Below are positions 1 through 5,708 of a DNA stretch of 7,811 nucleotides, in pieces; position 1 is the first letter of the stretch; each line of letters begins with the position of its first letter. The DNA comes from DATFXF01 sp035258565 (GTDB lineage Bacteria; Acidobacteriota; Terriglobia; Acidiferrales; UBA7541): positions 1 to 7,811 of the forward strand of contig DATFXF010000338.1 in the NCBI GenBank assembly GCA_035258565.1, read 5' to 3'. Both the position numbers and the translations under genes were made by a program. The notes beneath the pieces were generated by a model. It was not told the origin of the DNA. It made no database searches and saw only the letters and a program-made list of their open reading frames with translations.

Positions 1-1224
1 TCTCTTCCCGGAGGTCCCAGCCTCCAGGCGATGTTTGAGGATGTAGTCCGAATCCTTCAACTGATGACCAGTAAGGATGGCAACCACGTCGGCATTTGGC
101 TCAATTCTCCCCGCCTGGCGGAGTTTCCTCACCCCGGCCACCGCTGCAGCCGAGGCCGGCTCACATCCGATGCCGTCTTCTGCCAAGGCGGCCTTTGCTC
201 TCTGGATCTCTTCATCGGTGACCGATTCGCACAGCCCGCTCGTCCATTCGAGCGCCCGCCGGGCTTTCTTCCAATTCGCCGGGCGGCCGATGCGAATCGC
301 GGTGGCTTCGGTCGAGGGGTTTTCCATCGGGGTGGGCTCTGCGGCTTCCGCAGCCAGCATCCGGTAGAACGGATTCGCCCCCGCTGCCTGCACGATGACC
401 AGGCGCGGCATTTGCTCGAGCAACCCAGCTCGCTCAAGCTCATGAAGACCTTTTCCGATGGCCGACGAATTCCCCAGATTGCCGCCAGGCACGGCGATAT
501 AGTCCGGCGGGCGCCAGGCACGCTGTTCAAGAAGCTCCGCAGCAATGGTTTTCTGGCCTTCCAGGCGAAAGGGATTGATCGAATTTACGAGGTATAGCCC
601 CAGCTCCCGAGGCATCGCGTTCAGCAAGTCGAAAGCTTGATCGAACGTATTGCCGACCTCGATGACCAACGCACCGAAATCCATGGCTTGCGCGAGCTTG
701 GCCGTGGAAATCCCTTCGCAGGGGACGAAAAGCAGAGCCTTCATCCCGGCGCGCGCCGCGTAGGCGGCCATGGAAGAGGATGTGTTGCCCGTCGAGGCGC
801 ATGCCACAGCGGACACCCCTCGCGCGGCGGCTCGGGTGATGCAGGTCGTCATTCCCAAGTCCTTGAACGAGCCAGTGGGATTGTTCCCCTGGTGCTTCAC
901 GGTCAGCCGGACCCCGGCCGCCCACTGGCCGGTGCGGGGGGCCTCGATGAGTGGCGTCGACCCTTCAGAGAGCGAGATGATGCGCGAGTGCGGCTCGAGA
1001 AACGGCAACAACTCGCGGAACCGCCACACGCCGCTGCGGTCAATCGGAGCCTCGCTCAGCAGGCGTTCTTGCCATAGACGGCGAAGAGATTCGGGGGCCA
1101 CGCGATCGAACTCATAACTCACGTCCAGGAGCCCCCCGCAGAAATCGCAGGTGTACCCCTTCTTGTCGAGATCCTGCCGTTGGTGGCAGGTCGGTTCGAT
1201 GCACTCCAGGTAGGCTCGAGCCAT
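1..1224 (-). CDS. thrC: Threonine synthase, canonical type (3' end off window)
   Basis: PLP-dependent fold-type II enzyme converting O-phosphohomoserine to threonine in the cytosol. I translated the frame by hand: 408 codons open from ATG 1224 to base 1, with no stop, so the C-terminus lies outside the window. An N-terminal zinc ribbon is visible (Cys8, Cys13, Cys26, Cys29). The family motif NNPTGSFKDLG follows, with the presumed PLP lysine at 121, and the phosphate-binding loop ASTGNTS is near 143-149. Also typical are the PGGNLGNSSAIGKG stretch and a late TGHQLKD segment, which suggests the stop is close. The gene starts 13 bases after the aspartate kinase stop with no clear Shine-Dalgarno, so it probably relies on translational coupling. 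It is last of the four genes seen in the SAM-riboswitch operon. All catalytic motifs match the family, so this is the likely true threonine synthase, in contrast to the paralogue at 3860-5110. Confidence 0.95.
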   Translation of the reverse strand, partial: MARAYLECIEPTCHQRQDLDKKGYTCDFCGGLLDVSYEFDRVAPESLRRLWQERLLSEAPIDRSGVWRFRELLPFLEPHSRIISLSEGSTPLIEAPRTGQWAAGVRLTVKHQGNNPTGSFKDLGMTTCITRAAARGVSAVACASTGNTSSSMAAYAARAGMKALLFVPCEGISTAKLAQAMDFGALVIEVGNTFDQAFDLLNAMPRELGLYLVNSINPFRLEGQKTIAAELLEQRAWRPPDYIAVPGGNLGNSSAIGKGLHELERAGLLEQMPRLVIVQAAGANPFYRMLAAEAAEPTPMENPSTEATAIRIGRPANWKKARRALEWTSGLCESVTDEEIQRAKAALAEDGIGCEPASAAAVAGVRKLRQAGRIEPNADVVAILTGHQLKDSDYILKHRLEAGTSGKR

Positions 1225-1237
1225 AGCGCACGAAGAG

Positions 1238-2650
1238 CTAGAGTTGAAACTCTTCATGGATCGCCCGGACCGCTTCCGGGATGTCTTCCGACTTCACGGC
1301 AAACGAGATACTCAATTCCGATGAACCTTGCGCAATGGCAATCACATTGATCCCCCGTCGCCCCAGCGCGCCAAACAAACGCCCGGCGATGCCCGGTGTT
1401 CCCTTCATCTGCTCCCCAGTGGCCGCCACGATCCCCACCTGCGCCATGGTTTCGAGCGACTCCACATATTCGTGACGCATCTCGAGCTCGAAGGCCTGCT
1501 CGAGCCGGGTTCTGACCCGCGGGGCATCCGCATCGTGAACCGCGAAACATAGCACATTTTCAGCCGAGGATTGGGTCACCATGAGGCTCGGGATGTCATC
1601 GATGCTCAGCGAGCTGAACACCTTCGCCGCCAGCCGTGGGAAACTCAGTGAATCATTGCCGCCCAGGGTGAAGAGGCTGGCCTTGCTGACCGAGGTAATC
1701 GCCCGCACGCCTGCTTGGCCCACGGCAGAGGCGGCGATCTTGGTGCCCGGACCGGAGGGATGGAACGTGTTCTTGATCCATACCGGGATGCCCTTCTTCA
1801 TCGCCGGCTGAATGGCCTTGGGGTGCAGTACCTTCGCGCCGAAGAAGGAGAGCTCAATAGTCTCCCGGTAAGAGATCTCCGGGATCACTTTCGCTCCGGG
1901 AACGAGGTGCGGATCGGCCGTCATCACGCCATCCACATCGGTCCAGATCGAGATCTCATCGGCGTCCAGTGCGGCGCCCAGGATGGTCGCTGTGTAATCG
2001 GAAGCGCCGCGTCCGAGCGTGGTGCAGAGCCCGCTTGGGGTGGCGCCGCGAAACCCGGTCACCACCGGGAGAGTTCCCTGCTCGATCAGCGGCCGCAAAC
2101 GCGCCAGAATCTTAGGGTCGGTCTCTTCAAACCGCGGAGACGCGTTCCCGAACTGCTCGTCGGTGACGATGATCTCGGTGGCGTCCACCGCCTCTGCGGG
2201 TCGGCCCTGCGATCGCAAGACGGCCGCCAACAACGTTGCAGCCAGCACCTCGCCAAGGCTCGAAAGCGAATCCATGGAACGTGGCGTGACTTCTCGGACC
2301 AGAGAAAAACCGGAGCAGAGATTCTCAAAGGTTTTCACCTGCTCGGAGAGCCACCGCAAGAGAGCCGCTCGGTCCTGATCCGGGAGCAGGCGCTCGGCGA
2401 CGTCGCGATGGCGCTCGGAGAACTCCCTGCCGATATCCCGCCACTCACCTTCCTCTCCGCGCGCGGCTGCGTGCGCCGCGCGGATCAGCATCTCCGTAAC
2501 GCCTCCCATCGCGGAAACCACTACGACCACGGCGGCCCCTCGGGCGTGCTCCGCAATCGTGCGAGCCACGCGCTCAATTCGCTCGGCATCGCCGACCGAA
2601 GTCCCGCCGAACTTCATGACCCGCAATGGACGCGTGGGCTTGCTCTGCAT
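1238..2650 (-). CDS. lysC: Aspartate kinase, monofunctional, two ACT domains
   Basis: Cytosolic first step of the aspartate pathway: L-aspartate + ATP -> 4-phospho-L-aspartate, feeding lysine, methionine and threonine. It has 470 residues, usual for a stand-alone aspartate kinase. The amino-acid-kinase domain covers about residues 9-305, with KFGGTSV at 13-19, TLGRGASDYTA at 211-221, WTDVDGVMTADP at 236-247 and FFGAKVLHPKAIQPA at 269-283. Two ACT regulatory domains follow (about 315-390 and 404-470; INVIAIAQGSSELSISFAV at 434-452), the usual seat of feedback inhibition by threonine or lysine. No homoserine dehydrogenase domain is attached, although the kinase resembles the N-terminal half of bifunctional ThrA enzymes. 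The ATG shares its A with the TAA of the upstream homoserine kinase fusion (TAATG), which implies translational coupling; a G-rich stretch (GGGGAAA) lies just before it. Which amino acid inhibits it cannot be read from the sequence. Confidence 0.96.
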   Translation of the reverse strand: MQSKPTRPLRVMKFGGTSVGDAERIERVARTIAEHARGAAVVVVVSAMGGVTEMLIRAAHAAARGEEGEWRDIGREFSERHRDVAERLLPDQDRAALLRWLSEQVKTFENLCSGFSLVREVTPRSMDSLSSLGEVLAATLLAAVLRSQGRPAEAVDATEIIVTDEQFGNASPRFEETDPKILARLRPLIEQGTLPVVTGFRGATPSGLCTTLGRGASDYTATILGAALDADEISIWTDVDGVMTADPHLVPGAKVIPEISYRETIELSFFGAKVLHPKAIQPAMKKGIPVWIKNTFHPSGPGTKIAASAVGQAGVRAITSVSKASLFTLGGNDSLSFPRLAAKVFSSLSIDDIPSLMVTQSSAENVLCFAVHDADAPRVRTRLEQAFELEMRHEYVESLETMAQVGIVAATGEQMKGTPGIAGRLFGALGRRGINVIAIAQGSSELSISFAVKSEDIPEAVRAIHEEFQL

Positions 2651-3858
2651 TAGCTTTCCCCGATTCCCCGCAGGACCCGCTCCTGCACGCCGCAGTTCTC
2701 GGCCTTGAGGAAGAGTGTTTCCGTTGGCAGATTGTGCCGGCGAAACTCCCGAGCGATGAGTTCCGCGACTTCGGGGGCGCTGTGTCGAACCACGGCCAGC
2801 ACGGCCGACCCGGCCCCGCTGAGAAAAACCCCCAGCAGGCCGGGGTGGCGTGTCCCGAGGCAGGCCTCGAGGCCCGGGATCAAGCGGCTTCGATAGGGTT
2901 GATGGAGACGGTCCGAAAATAGTTCCGGCAGCAGGTTGAACTGCCCCGAAAAACAGGTGGCGGCCAGGAGCGCTGCCCGTTGGAGATTGTGGACGGCGTC
3001 CGCGCGGCTGTAATTCTCCGGCAACACTTCGCGAGACTGCTTTGTCGGCAGCACCAGGGCGGGCACAACCGCCAAAAACTCCAAGTCCAAAGGCACACTG
3101 GTCTTCACGGCCAGCACCGCACCCGAATCCGGGCAGGTCGCCGACACGACAAGGCCACCCAGATACGCGGCGGCGACATTGTCCGGATGTCCTTCCAACT
3201 CAACCGCCAGTCGCAGCACAGTCGCTTCGTCCAGCTCGATCCCACAGAGCCCCGCGCCGAGAAGAATGCCCGCGAGGATCGCGGCCGCGCTCGAGCCGAA
3301 ACCTACGCCGACCGGAATCTCACTCTCGATCTCCACCGTGGCGCTGCTCTCCTTCATGCCCGCCCAGGCGGTGAGCTTGCGAATCCCTTGCACGACGAGG
3401 TTGGAGTCATCCTTGGGAATACCCTCGGGACGCGGCCCGCGATAAACGACACGGAATCCGGGGCTTTCGCGCCGCGTGGCACGCGCCTTCAGATAGCGGT
3501 TCAGCGCCAGCGCTGCGCAGTCAAACGCGCAGCCCAGGTTGGCCGAGGTAGCCGGCACAGCGATTGGCCCCACGGTATCCAGGTTGCCGCCTGCAATCGA
3601 AGGCACGAGCATAACCTCGTCGCCATCCTGGAAGCGATAATCGTTTCCACCGAGGAAACGGATATCCTCTTCATTGACGTAAATGTTGACGAAGGGTCGC
3701 AGGCGTCCCGAGTCGTCCCTTAAGTGGGGCTTCAGCCCTGGGTAGTGCTCCTCGAGATGAACTAGCAGCTCGGGCAGCGTGGCAACGGAACACTCAAGGG
3801 TCGCGGCCCCGGCGGTGAAGCGACGGAAAGCGGTGGGAATCTGCACGGTGAGCTTCAC
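2650..3858 (-). CDS. thrB: CysO/MoaD-type sulfur carrier fused to homoserine kinase
   Basis: A two-domain protein of 402 residues. Residues 1-91 are a ubiquitin-like beta-grasp domain of the CysO/MoaD/ThiS class. FVNIYVNEEDIRFLGG at 56-71 and VPSIAGG at 85-91 closely match mycobacterial CysO as I remember it. The domain ends in the diglagging pair Gly90-Gly91, where free carriers have their C-terminus. Residues from about 96 to 402 form a complete GHMP-family homoserine kinase (homoserine + ATP -> O-phosphohomoserine): VPATSANLG at 101-109, the ATP loop PVGVGFGSSAA at 182-192, EGHPDNVAAAYLGG at 222-235 and LSGAGSA at 346-352. The start is GTG 3858, with AAGGAG six bases upstream inside the end of thrC2, so translation clearly begins at the carrier domain. 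No good start with a ribosome binding site is seen at the domain junction; a GTG at codon 96 is the only nearby candidate. If the carrier works as a thiocarboxylate it must be cut after Gly91 or made separately. No protease or E1-like activator is in the window. Confidence 0.93.
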   Translation of the reverse strand: MKLTVQIPTAFRRFTAGAATLECSVATLPELLVHLEEHYPGLKPHLRDDSGRLRPFVNIYVNEEDIRFLGGNDYRFQDGDEVMLVPSIAGGNLDTVGPIAVPATSANLGCAFDCAALALNRYLKARATRRESPGFRVVYRGPRPEGIPKDDSNLVVQGIRKLTAWAGMKESSATVEIESEIPVGVGFGSSAAAILAGILLGAGLCGIELDEATVLRLAVELEGHPDNVAAAYLGGLVVSATCPDSGAVLAVKTSVPLDLEFLAVVPALVLPTKQSREVLPENYSRADAVHNLQRAALLAATCFSGQFNLLPELFSDRLHQPYRSRLIPGLEACLGTRHPGLLGVFLSGAGSAVLAVVRHSAPEVAELIAREFRRHNLPTETLFLKAENCGVQERVLRGIGES

Positions 3859-3859
3859 C

Positions 3860-5110
3860 TCAGTCTCCTTTCACCGGTGCAAGGGCTTCCGTCAAGTAAG
3901 CCTCGAAGTCCGCTAGTCGCGCCGCGATGGACGGTAGAGCCGAGAACTCTCCCGCTAGGGCATCGGTGGTTTTCAGTCCGTTTCCGGAGATGCAAAGGAC
4001 CGTGGTTTCCTGTGGATCGATGCGGCCCTGCCGCAGCAGCTTTTGTGCTGTGGCTACGGTTACGCCGCCGGCGGTTTCCGCGAAGACCCCTTCGGTCTCC
4101 GCCAGCGTCCGAATCGCGGACACGATTTCCGTGTCGCTCGCATCTTCGGCCCAACCTCCGCTCGAACGGATGGTCCGGATGGCGTAGTAGCCGTCCGCGG
4201 GATTGCCGATGGCCAGCGAGCGAGCTAGGGTTTCTGGCTTTTGTGGTTGGATTTGGCCTTGGCCCTGCTTCAACGCTGTCGAGATCGGTGAACAGCCGGT
4301 GGCCTGTGCGCCAAAGAATTTGACCGGCTTCGGCTCCACAAGGCCAATGGAAATCAGCTCTTCGAAGGCTTTGTGAATCTTGGTGATTAGCGAGCCGCCG
4401 GCCATCGGCACGACGACATTGTCGGGTAGCACCCAGCCGAGTTGCTCGGCGATCTCAAAGCCCACGGTCTTCGAGCCTTCGGCGTAGTAGGGACGAAGGT
4501 TCACGTTGACGAATCCCCAGGGGTAGTGGTCCGCTATCTGCGCGCAGAGGCGGTTTACCTGGTCGTAGTTACCGGCCACGCGCACGAGCCGCGCCCCATA
4601 CACCTCCGTGCCTAGGATCTTCGCCGGCTCAAGGTCTGCGGGGATGAAAATCCAGGCCTGCAATCCGCACCGCACGGCCTGCGCCGCCACCGCGTTGGCC
4701 AAGTTGCCCGTCGAGGAGCACCCTACGACGTCGAATCCGAACGCCCTAGCCTGCGCCAGGGCAACGGCAACTACCCGATCCTTGAACGAAAGCGTCGGAA
4801 AACATACGGCATCATTCTTGATGTACAGCGACTCGGACCCGATCCGGGCACCCAGGCGCGGGGCCTCCACGAGCGGAGTGAAACCCACGGGGAACAGCGG
4901 GCGGTGCTCGGGAAGCACCGGAAGCAGTTCGGCGTATCGCCAGATGGTTGGCGTGCGCTCGGCGATGTGCTGGTGGGTGAACGTGCGCCGGGCGGCGTCC
5001 AAATCATAGGTGACCTCGAGCGGTGAGAAGCACTCTTCGCAAAACGCCTGGGGAGCATTGCCCCACTGGCGACCGCATTCGCGGCAGCGCAACTGGAACG
5101 GCAGTGTCAT
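3860..5110 (-). CDS. thrC: Divergent threonine synthase paralogue; candidate carrier-dependent homocysteine synthase
   Basis: A 416-residue fold-type II PLP enzyme of the threonine synthase family. The N-terminal zinc ribbon has Cys9, Cys12, Cys24 and Cys27. The PLP lysine is Lys110 in FPTLSFKDRV, and the phosphate loop is CSSTGNLANA at 131-140. A glycine-rich PMAGGSLITK lies at 235-244 and a late SGNGLKTTD at 375-383. The active-site motif departs from the NPTGSFKDxG seen in the operon's other threonine synthase: Asn, Gly and the final Gly are replaced by Phe, Leu and Val. It is the first gene after a SAM-I riboswitch and is followed at once by a CysO-like sulfur carrier fused to homoserine kinase. 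The start ATG 5110 has AAAGGTGG six bases upstream. By fold it should use O-phosphohomoserine or a similar O-activated amino acid. Context suggests it may add sulfur to make homocysteine instead of water to make threonine. That is inference; a second threonine synthase remains possible. Confidence 0.9.
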   Translation of the reverse strand: MTLPFQLRCRECGRQWGNAPQAFCEECFSPLEVTYDLDAARRTFTHQHIAERTPTIWRYAELLPVLPEHRPLFPVGFTPLVEAPRLGARIGSESLYIKNDAVCFPTLSFKDRVVAVALAQARAFGFDVVGCSSTGNLANAVAAQAVRCGLQAWIFIPADLEPAKILGTEVYGARLVRVAGNYDQVNRLCAQIADHYPWGFVNVNLRPYYAEGSKTVGFEIAEQLGWVLPDNVVVPMAGGSLITKIHKAFEELISIGLVEPKPVKFFGAQATGCSPISTALKQGQGQIQPQKPETLARSLAIGNPADGYYAIRTIRSSGGWAEDASDTEIVSAIRTLAETEGVFAETAGGVTVATAQKLLRQGRIDPQETTVLCISGNGLKTTDALAGEFSALPSIAARLADFEAYLTEALAPVKGD

Positions 5111-5125
5111 GGGCCCCCACCTTTG

Positions 5126-5158
5126 CTACACCGAGGCTTGGATTGCGGACTCGAGCAT
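5126..5158 (-). other. Possible 10-codon upstream ORF before thrC2
   Basis: ATG at 5158, ten codons (MLESAIQASV), then TAG at 5128-5126, two bases before the thrC2 Shine-Dalgarno (5124-5117). It has its own AAGGTG five bases upstream, which is the right arm of a small hairpin (5164-5177). It is in frame with thrC2. The spacing would allow reinitiation or ribosome hand-over, but such a short ORF can arise by chance. Confidence 0.25.
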
Positions 5159-5163
5159 GCGGA

Positions 5164-5178
5164 CACCTTAACAGGTGG
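5164..5178 (-). promoter_or_regulatory. Small hairpin with an anti-Shine-Dalgarno sequence (possible expression platform)
   Basis: On the minus-strand RNA, CCACCU (5178-5173) can form a short hairpin with AGGUG (5168-5164, loop GUUA). Alternatively it can pair over six bases with AGGUGG (5122-5117), the thrC2 ribosome binding site. No hairpin followed by a U-run lies between the SAM aptamer and the thrC2 start, so control at translation initiation is the more likely output. How SAM binding would switch this pairing is not clear from the sequence. Confidence 0.35.
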
Positions 5179-5219
5179 CTTGGCTACGAGTGTGGGAAGA
5201 GACGTTTCGAAACCATAAA

Positions 5220-5342
5220 CCTAAGTCTCATGTCCCCCGCGACTCGGGGCGGGAATTGGCACCGGTACACAGGCCAGAACCTAGTCCGGTTGCCGTGGCG
5301 TCATCGGGCCCGTTCCCTCGGCCACTCTTCATGAGACTCAGG
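5220..5342 (-). promoter_or_regulatory. SAM-I (S-box) riboswitch upstream of thrC2
   Basis: Read on the minus strand, this has the S-box core in order. AUGAAGAGUGG begins the core (from 5332), then GAGGGAACGGGCCCGAUGA (kink-turn and P2 tip), GGCAACC (from 5294), GGUGCCAAUUCC (5263-5252), a P4 hairpin CCCCG/CGGGG, and ACAUGAG closing P1. P1 pairs CCUGAGUCUCAUG (5342-5330) with CAUGAGACUUAGG (5232-5220) over 13 bp including one G-U pair. P2 pairs GUGGC (5325-5321) with GCCAC (5299-5295). A loop-to-junction pseudoknot CGG (5312-5310) with CCG (5265-5263) is possible. The class binds S-adenosylmethionine and normally shuts off methionine and sulfur genes when SAM is plentiful. It lies about 110 bases before thrC2 on the same strand. 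The one wobble pairs only in minus-strand RNA, which agrees with the direction. Confidence 0.95.
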
Positions 5343-5369
5343 TCTTTCTTTGCGGAAGGACCTGAGTCT
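5334..5369 (-). promoter_or_regulatory. Upstream hairpin that captures the 5' strand of riboswitch P1
   Basis: AGACUCAGGUC (5369-5359) and GACCUGAGUCU (5344-5334) form a perfect 11-bp stem, extendable by about four pairs. Nine bases of its 3' arm (5342-5334) are also the 5' strand of P1 of the SAM riboswitch, so the two helices exclude each other. It sits right after the predicted transcription start and would fold first. It is not followed by a U-run on either strand, so it is not an intrinsic terminator. Confidence 0.6.
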
Positions 5370-5380
5370 GAAGCGCCTGT

Positions 5381-5409
5381 ATGCTACAAGAACAGGATGT
5401 AAACTTCAA
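5381..5409 (-). promoter_or_regulatory. Sigma70-like promoter for the thr/riboswitch operon
   Basis: The minus strand carries TTGAAG (5409-5404), a 17-base spacer, then TAGCAT (5386-5381); each hexamer matches the consensus at four of six positions. Transcription would start near 5375, just before the leader hairpin and SAM riboswitch. Position and spacing support it; no start has been measured. Confidence 0.5.
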
Positions 5410-5430
5410 GAGCTAGTTTAGCCAAAGCTC
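5410..5430. promoter_or_regulatory. Imperfect inverted repeat between the two promoters (possible operator)
   Basis: GAGCT (5410-5414) and AGCTC (5426-5430) flank an 11-base centre that itself contains GCTA-GTT-TAGC. It lies between the divergent -35 elements, where a shared regulator could bind. The repeat arms are short and may be chance. Confidence 0.18.
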
Positions 5431-5439
5431 AGGATTATC

Positions 5440-5468
5440 TTGACTCCATAGCTTCGGGATGTTAGGGT
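5440..5468 (+). promoter_or_regulatory. Possible promoter for the cysteine leader / sulfite reductase operon
   Basis: TTGACT (5440-5445) is a good -35 match. With 17 bases of spacing the -10 is TAGGGT (5463-5468), only a three of six match. It lies back to back with the minus-strand promoter and would start transcription around 5475, ahead of the leader peptide. Confidence 0.35.
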
Positions 5469-5475
5469 TTGCGTT

Positions 5476-5500
5476 GAGATTTCGGCTGTTCGGAAATCTC
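5476..5500 (+). promoter_or_regulatory. 5' leader hairpin near the predicted transcript start
   Basis: GAGATTTC (5476-5483) and GAAATCTC (5493-5500) form a perfect 8-bp stem with a 9-base loop at about the predicted 5' end of the plus-strand transcript. It may protect the RNA end or pause polymerase. There is no U-run after it. Confidence 0.4.
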
Positions 5501-5539
5501 GTGTTCGCAGGGAAAGGCTTTTCGGGAAGAATACGCGCA

Positions 5540-5632
5540 ATGTCAGTCTACTGCCAGAAGACGATCTGCACCTGCATGTGTTGTATGTGTTGTGTCCGTG
5601 CCTCTTCTGGCGCGGGGAGGCTGAGGAACTAG
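5540..5632 (+). CDS. Cysteine-rich leader peptide (attenuator uORF)
   Basis: A 30-codon ORF, ATG 5540 to TAG 5630-5632. Seven of 30 residues are Cys (positions 5, 10, 12, 14, 15, 17 and 18), with the core CTCMCCMCC encoded at 5567-5593. Such a dense run suits a ribosome that stalls when Cys-tRNA is scarce. It precedes an intrinsic terminator and a sulfite-reductase-type gene, and its coding region carries RNA segments 1 and 2 of a three-way switch. The ribosome binding site is weak (GGGAAG, 10 bases before ATG). An in-frame GTG at 5501 could lengthen the peptide to 43 residues, and ATG codons at 5576 and 5585 are alternatives without a visible binding site. Polycysteine upstream ORFs acting as cysteine-responsive attenuators are known in mycobacteria; this one adds a classical terminator/antiterminator layout. 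Confidence 0.8.
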   Translation: MSVYCQKTICTCMCCMCCVRASSGAGRLRN

Positions 5633-5677
5633 GAACCCAGTTCTAGACCAGTACTTCCGAGACCCACTGCCAGAAGA
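5553..5677 (+). promoter_or_regulatory. Attenuator segments 1, 2 and 3 (antiterminator)
   Basis: Segment 1, GCCAGAAGA (5553-5561), and segment 3, the same GCCAGAAGA (5669-5677), are direct repeats. Each is perfectly complementary over 9 bp to segment 2, TCTTCTGGC (5603-5611). Segment 3 is part of the left side of the terminator. A ribosome stalled at the Cys codons covers segment 1, so 2 pairs with 3 and the terminator cannot form. A ribosome that reaches the stop at 5630 covers segment 2, and the terminator forms. With no translation, 1:2 forms and the terminator also forms. This is the layout of the trp leader. Confidence 0.82.
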
Positions 5678-5704
5678 TGAACTGGCCAGTGGGTTTTTTA
5701 TTTT
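5662..5704 (+). terminator. Rho-independent terminator (attenuator 3:4 hairpin)
   Basis: CCCACTG (5663-5669) pairs with CAGTGGG (5687-5693), and CCAG (5670-5673) pairs with CTGG (5682-5685), with one bulged C at 5686 and an 8-base loop. It is followed by six T, one A and four T (5694-5704). It stands only four bases before the reductase start codon and after the Cys-rich leader, so it is a regulated leader terminator and not the end of a gene. Confidence 0.9.
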
Positions 5705-5708
5705 CAGT

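Noticed and set aside
31..597. Plus- and minus-strand open frames at the left edge (31-597, 129-545, 527-925)
   Set aside because: All overlap the threonine synthase frame that I translated from 1224 to base 1 without a stop, with every expected motif; there is no frameshift.
1715..2653. Long plus-strand open frame of 312 codons opposite aspartate kinase
   Set aside because: It is antisense to a gene with full family motifs; its translation is rich in Arg, Gly and His with no recognisable domain, as expected of a high-GC shadow frame.
2980..3723. Plus-strand open frame of 247 codons opposite the homoserine kinase fusion
   Set aside because: It is antisense to conserved GHMP kinase and CysO-type motifs and has no domain or ribosome binding site of its own.
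5187..5231. Short minus-strand ORF starting at the ATG inside P1 of the riboswitch
   Set aside because: The ATG is buried in the conserved P1 helix, has no properly spaced ribosome binding site, and encodes only 15 unremarkable codons.
5334..5369. Strong hairpin considered as an intrinsic terminator
   Set aside because: No T-run follows on either strand, and its 3' arm is part of riboswitch P1.
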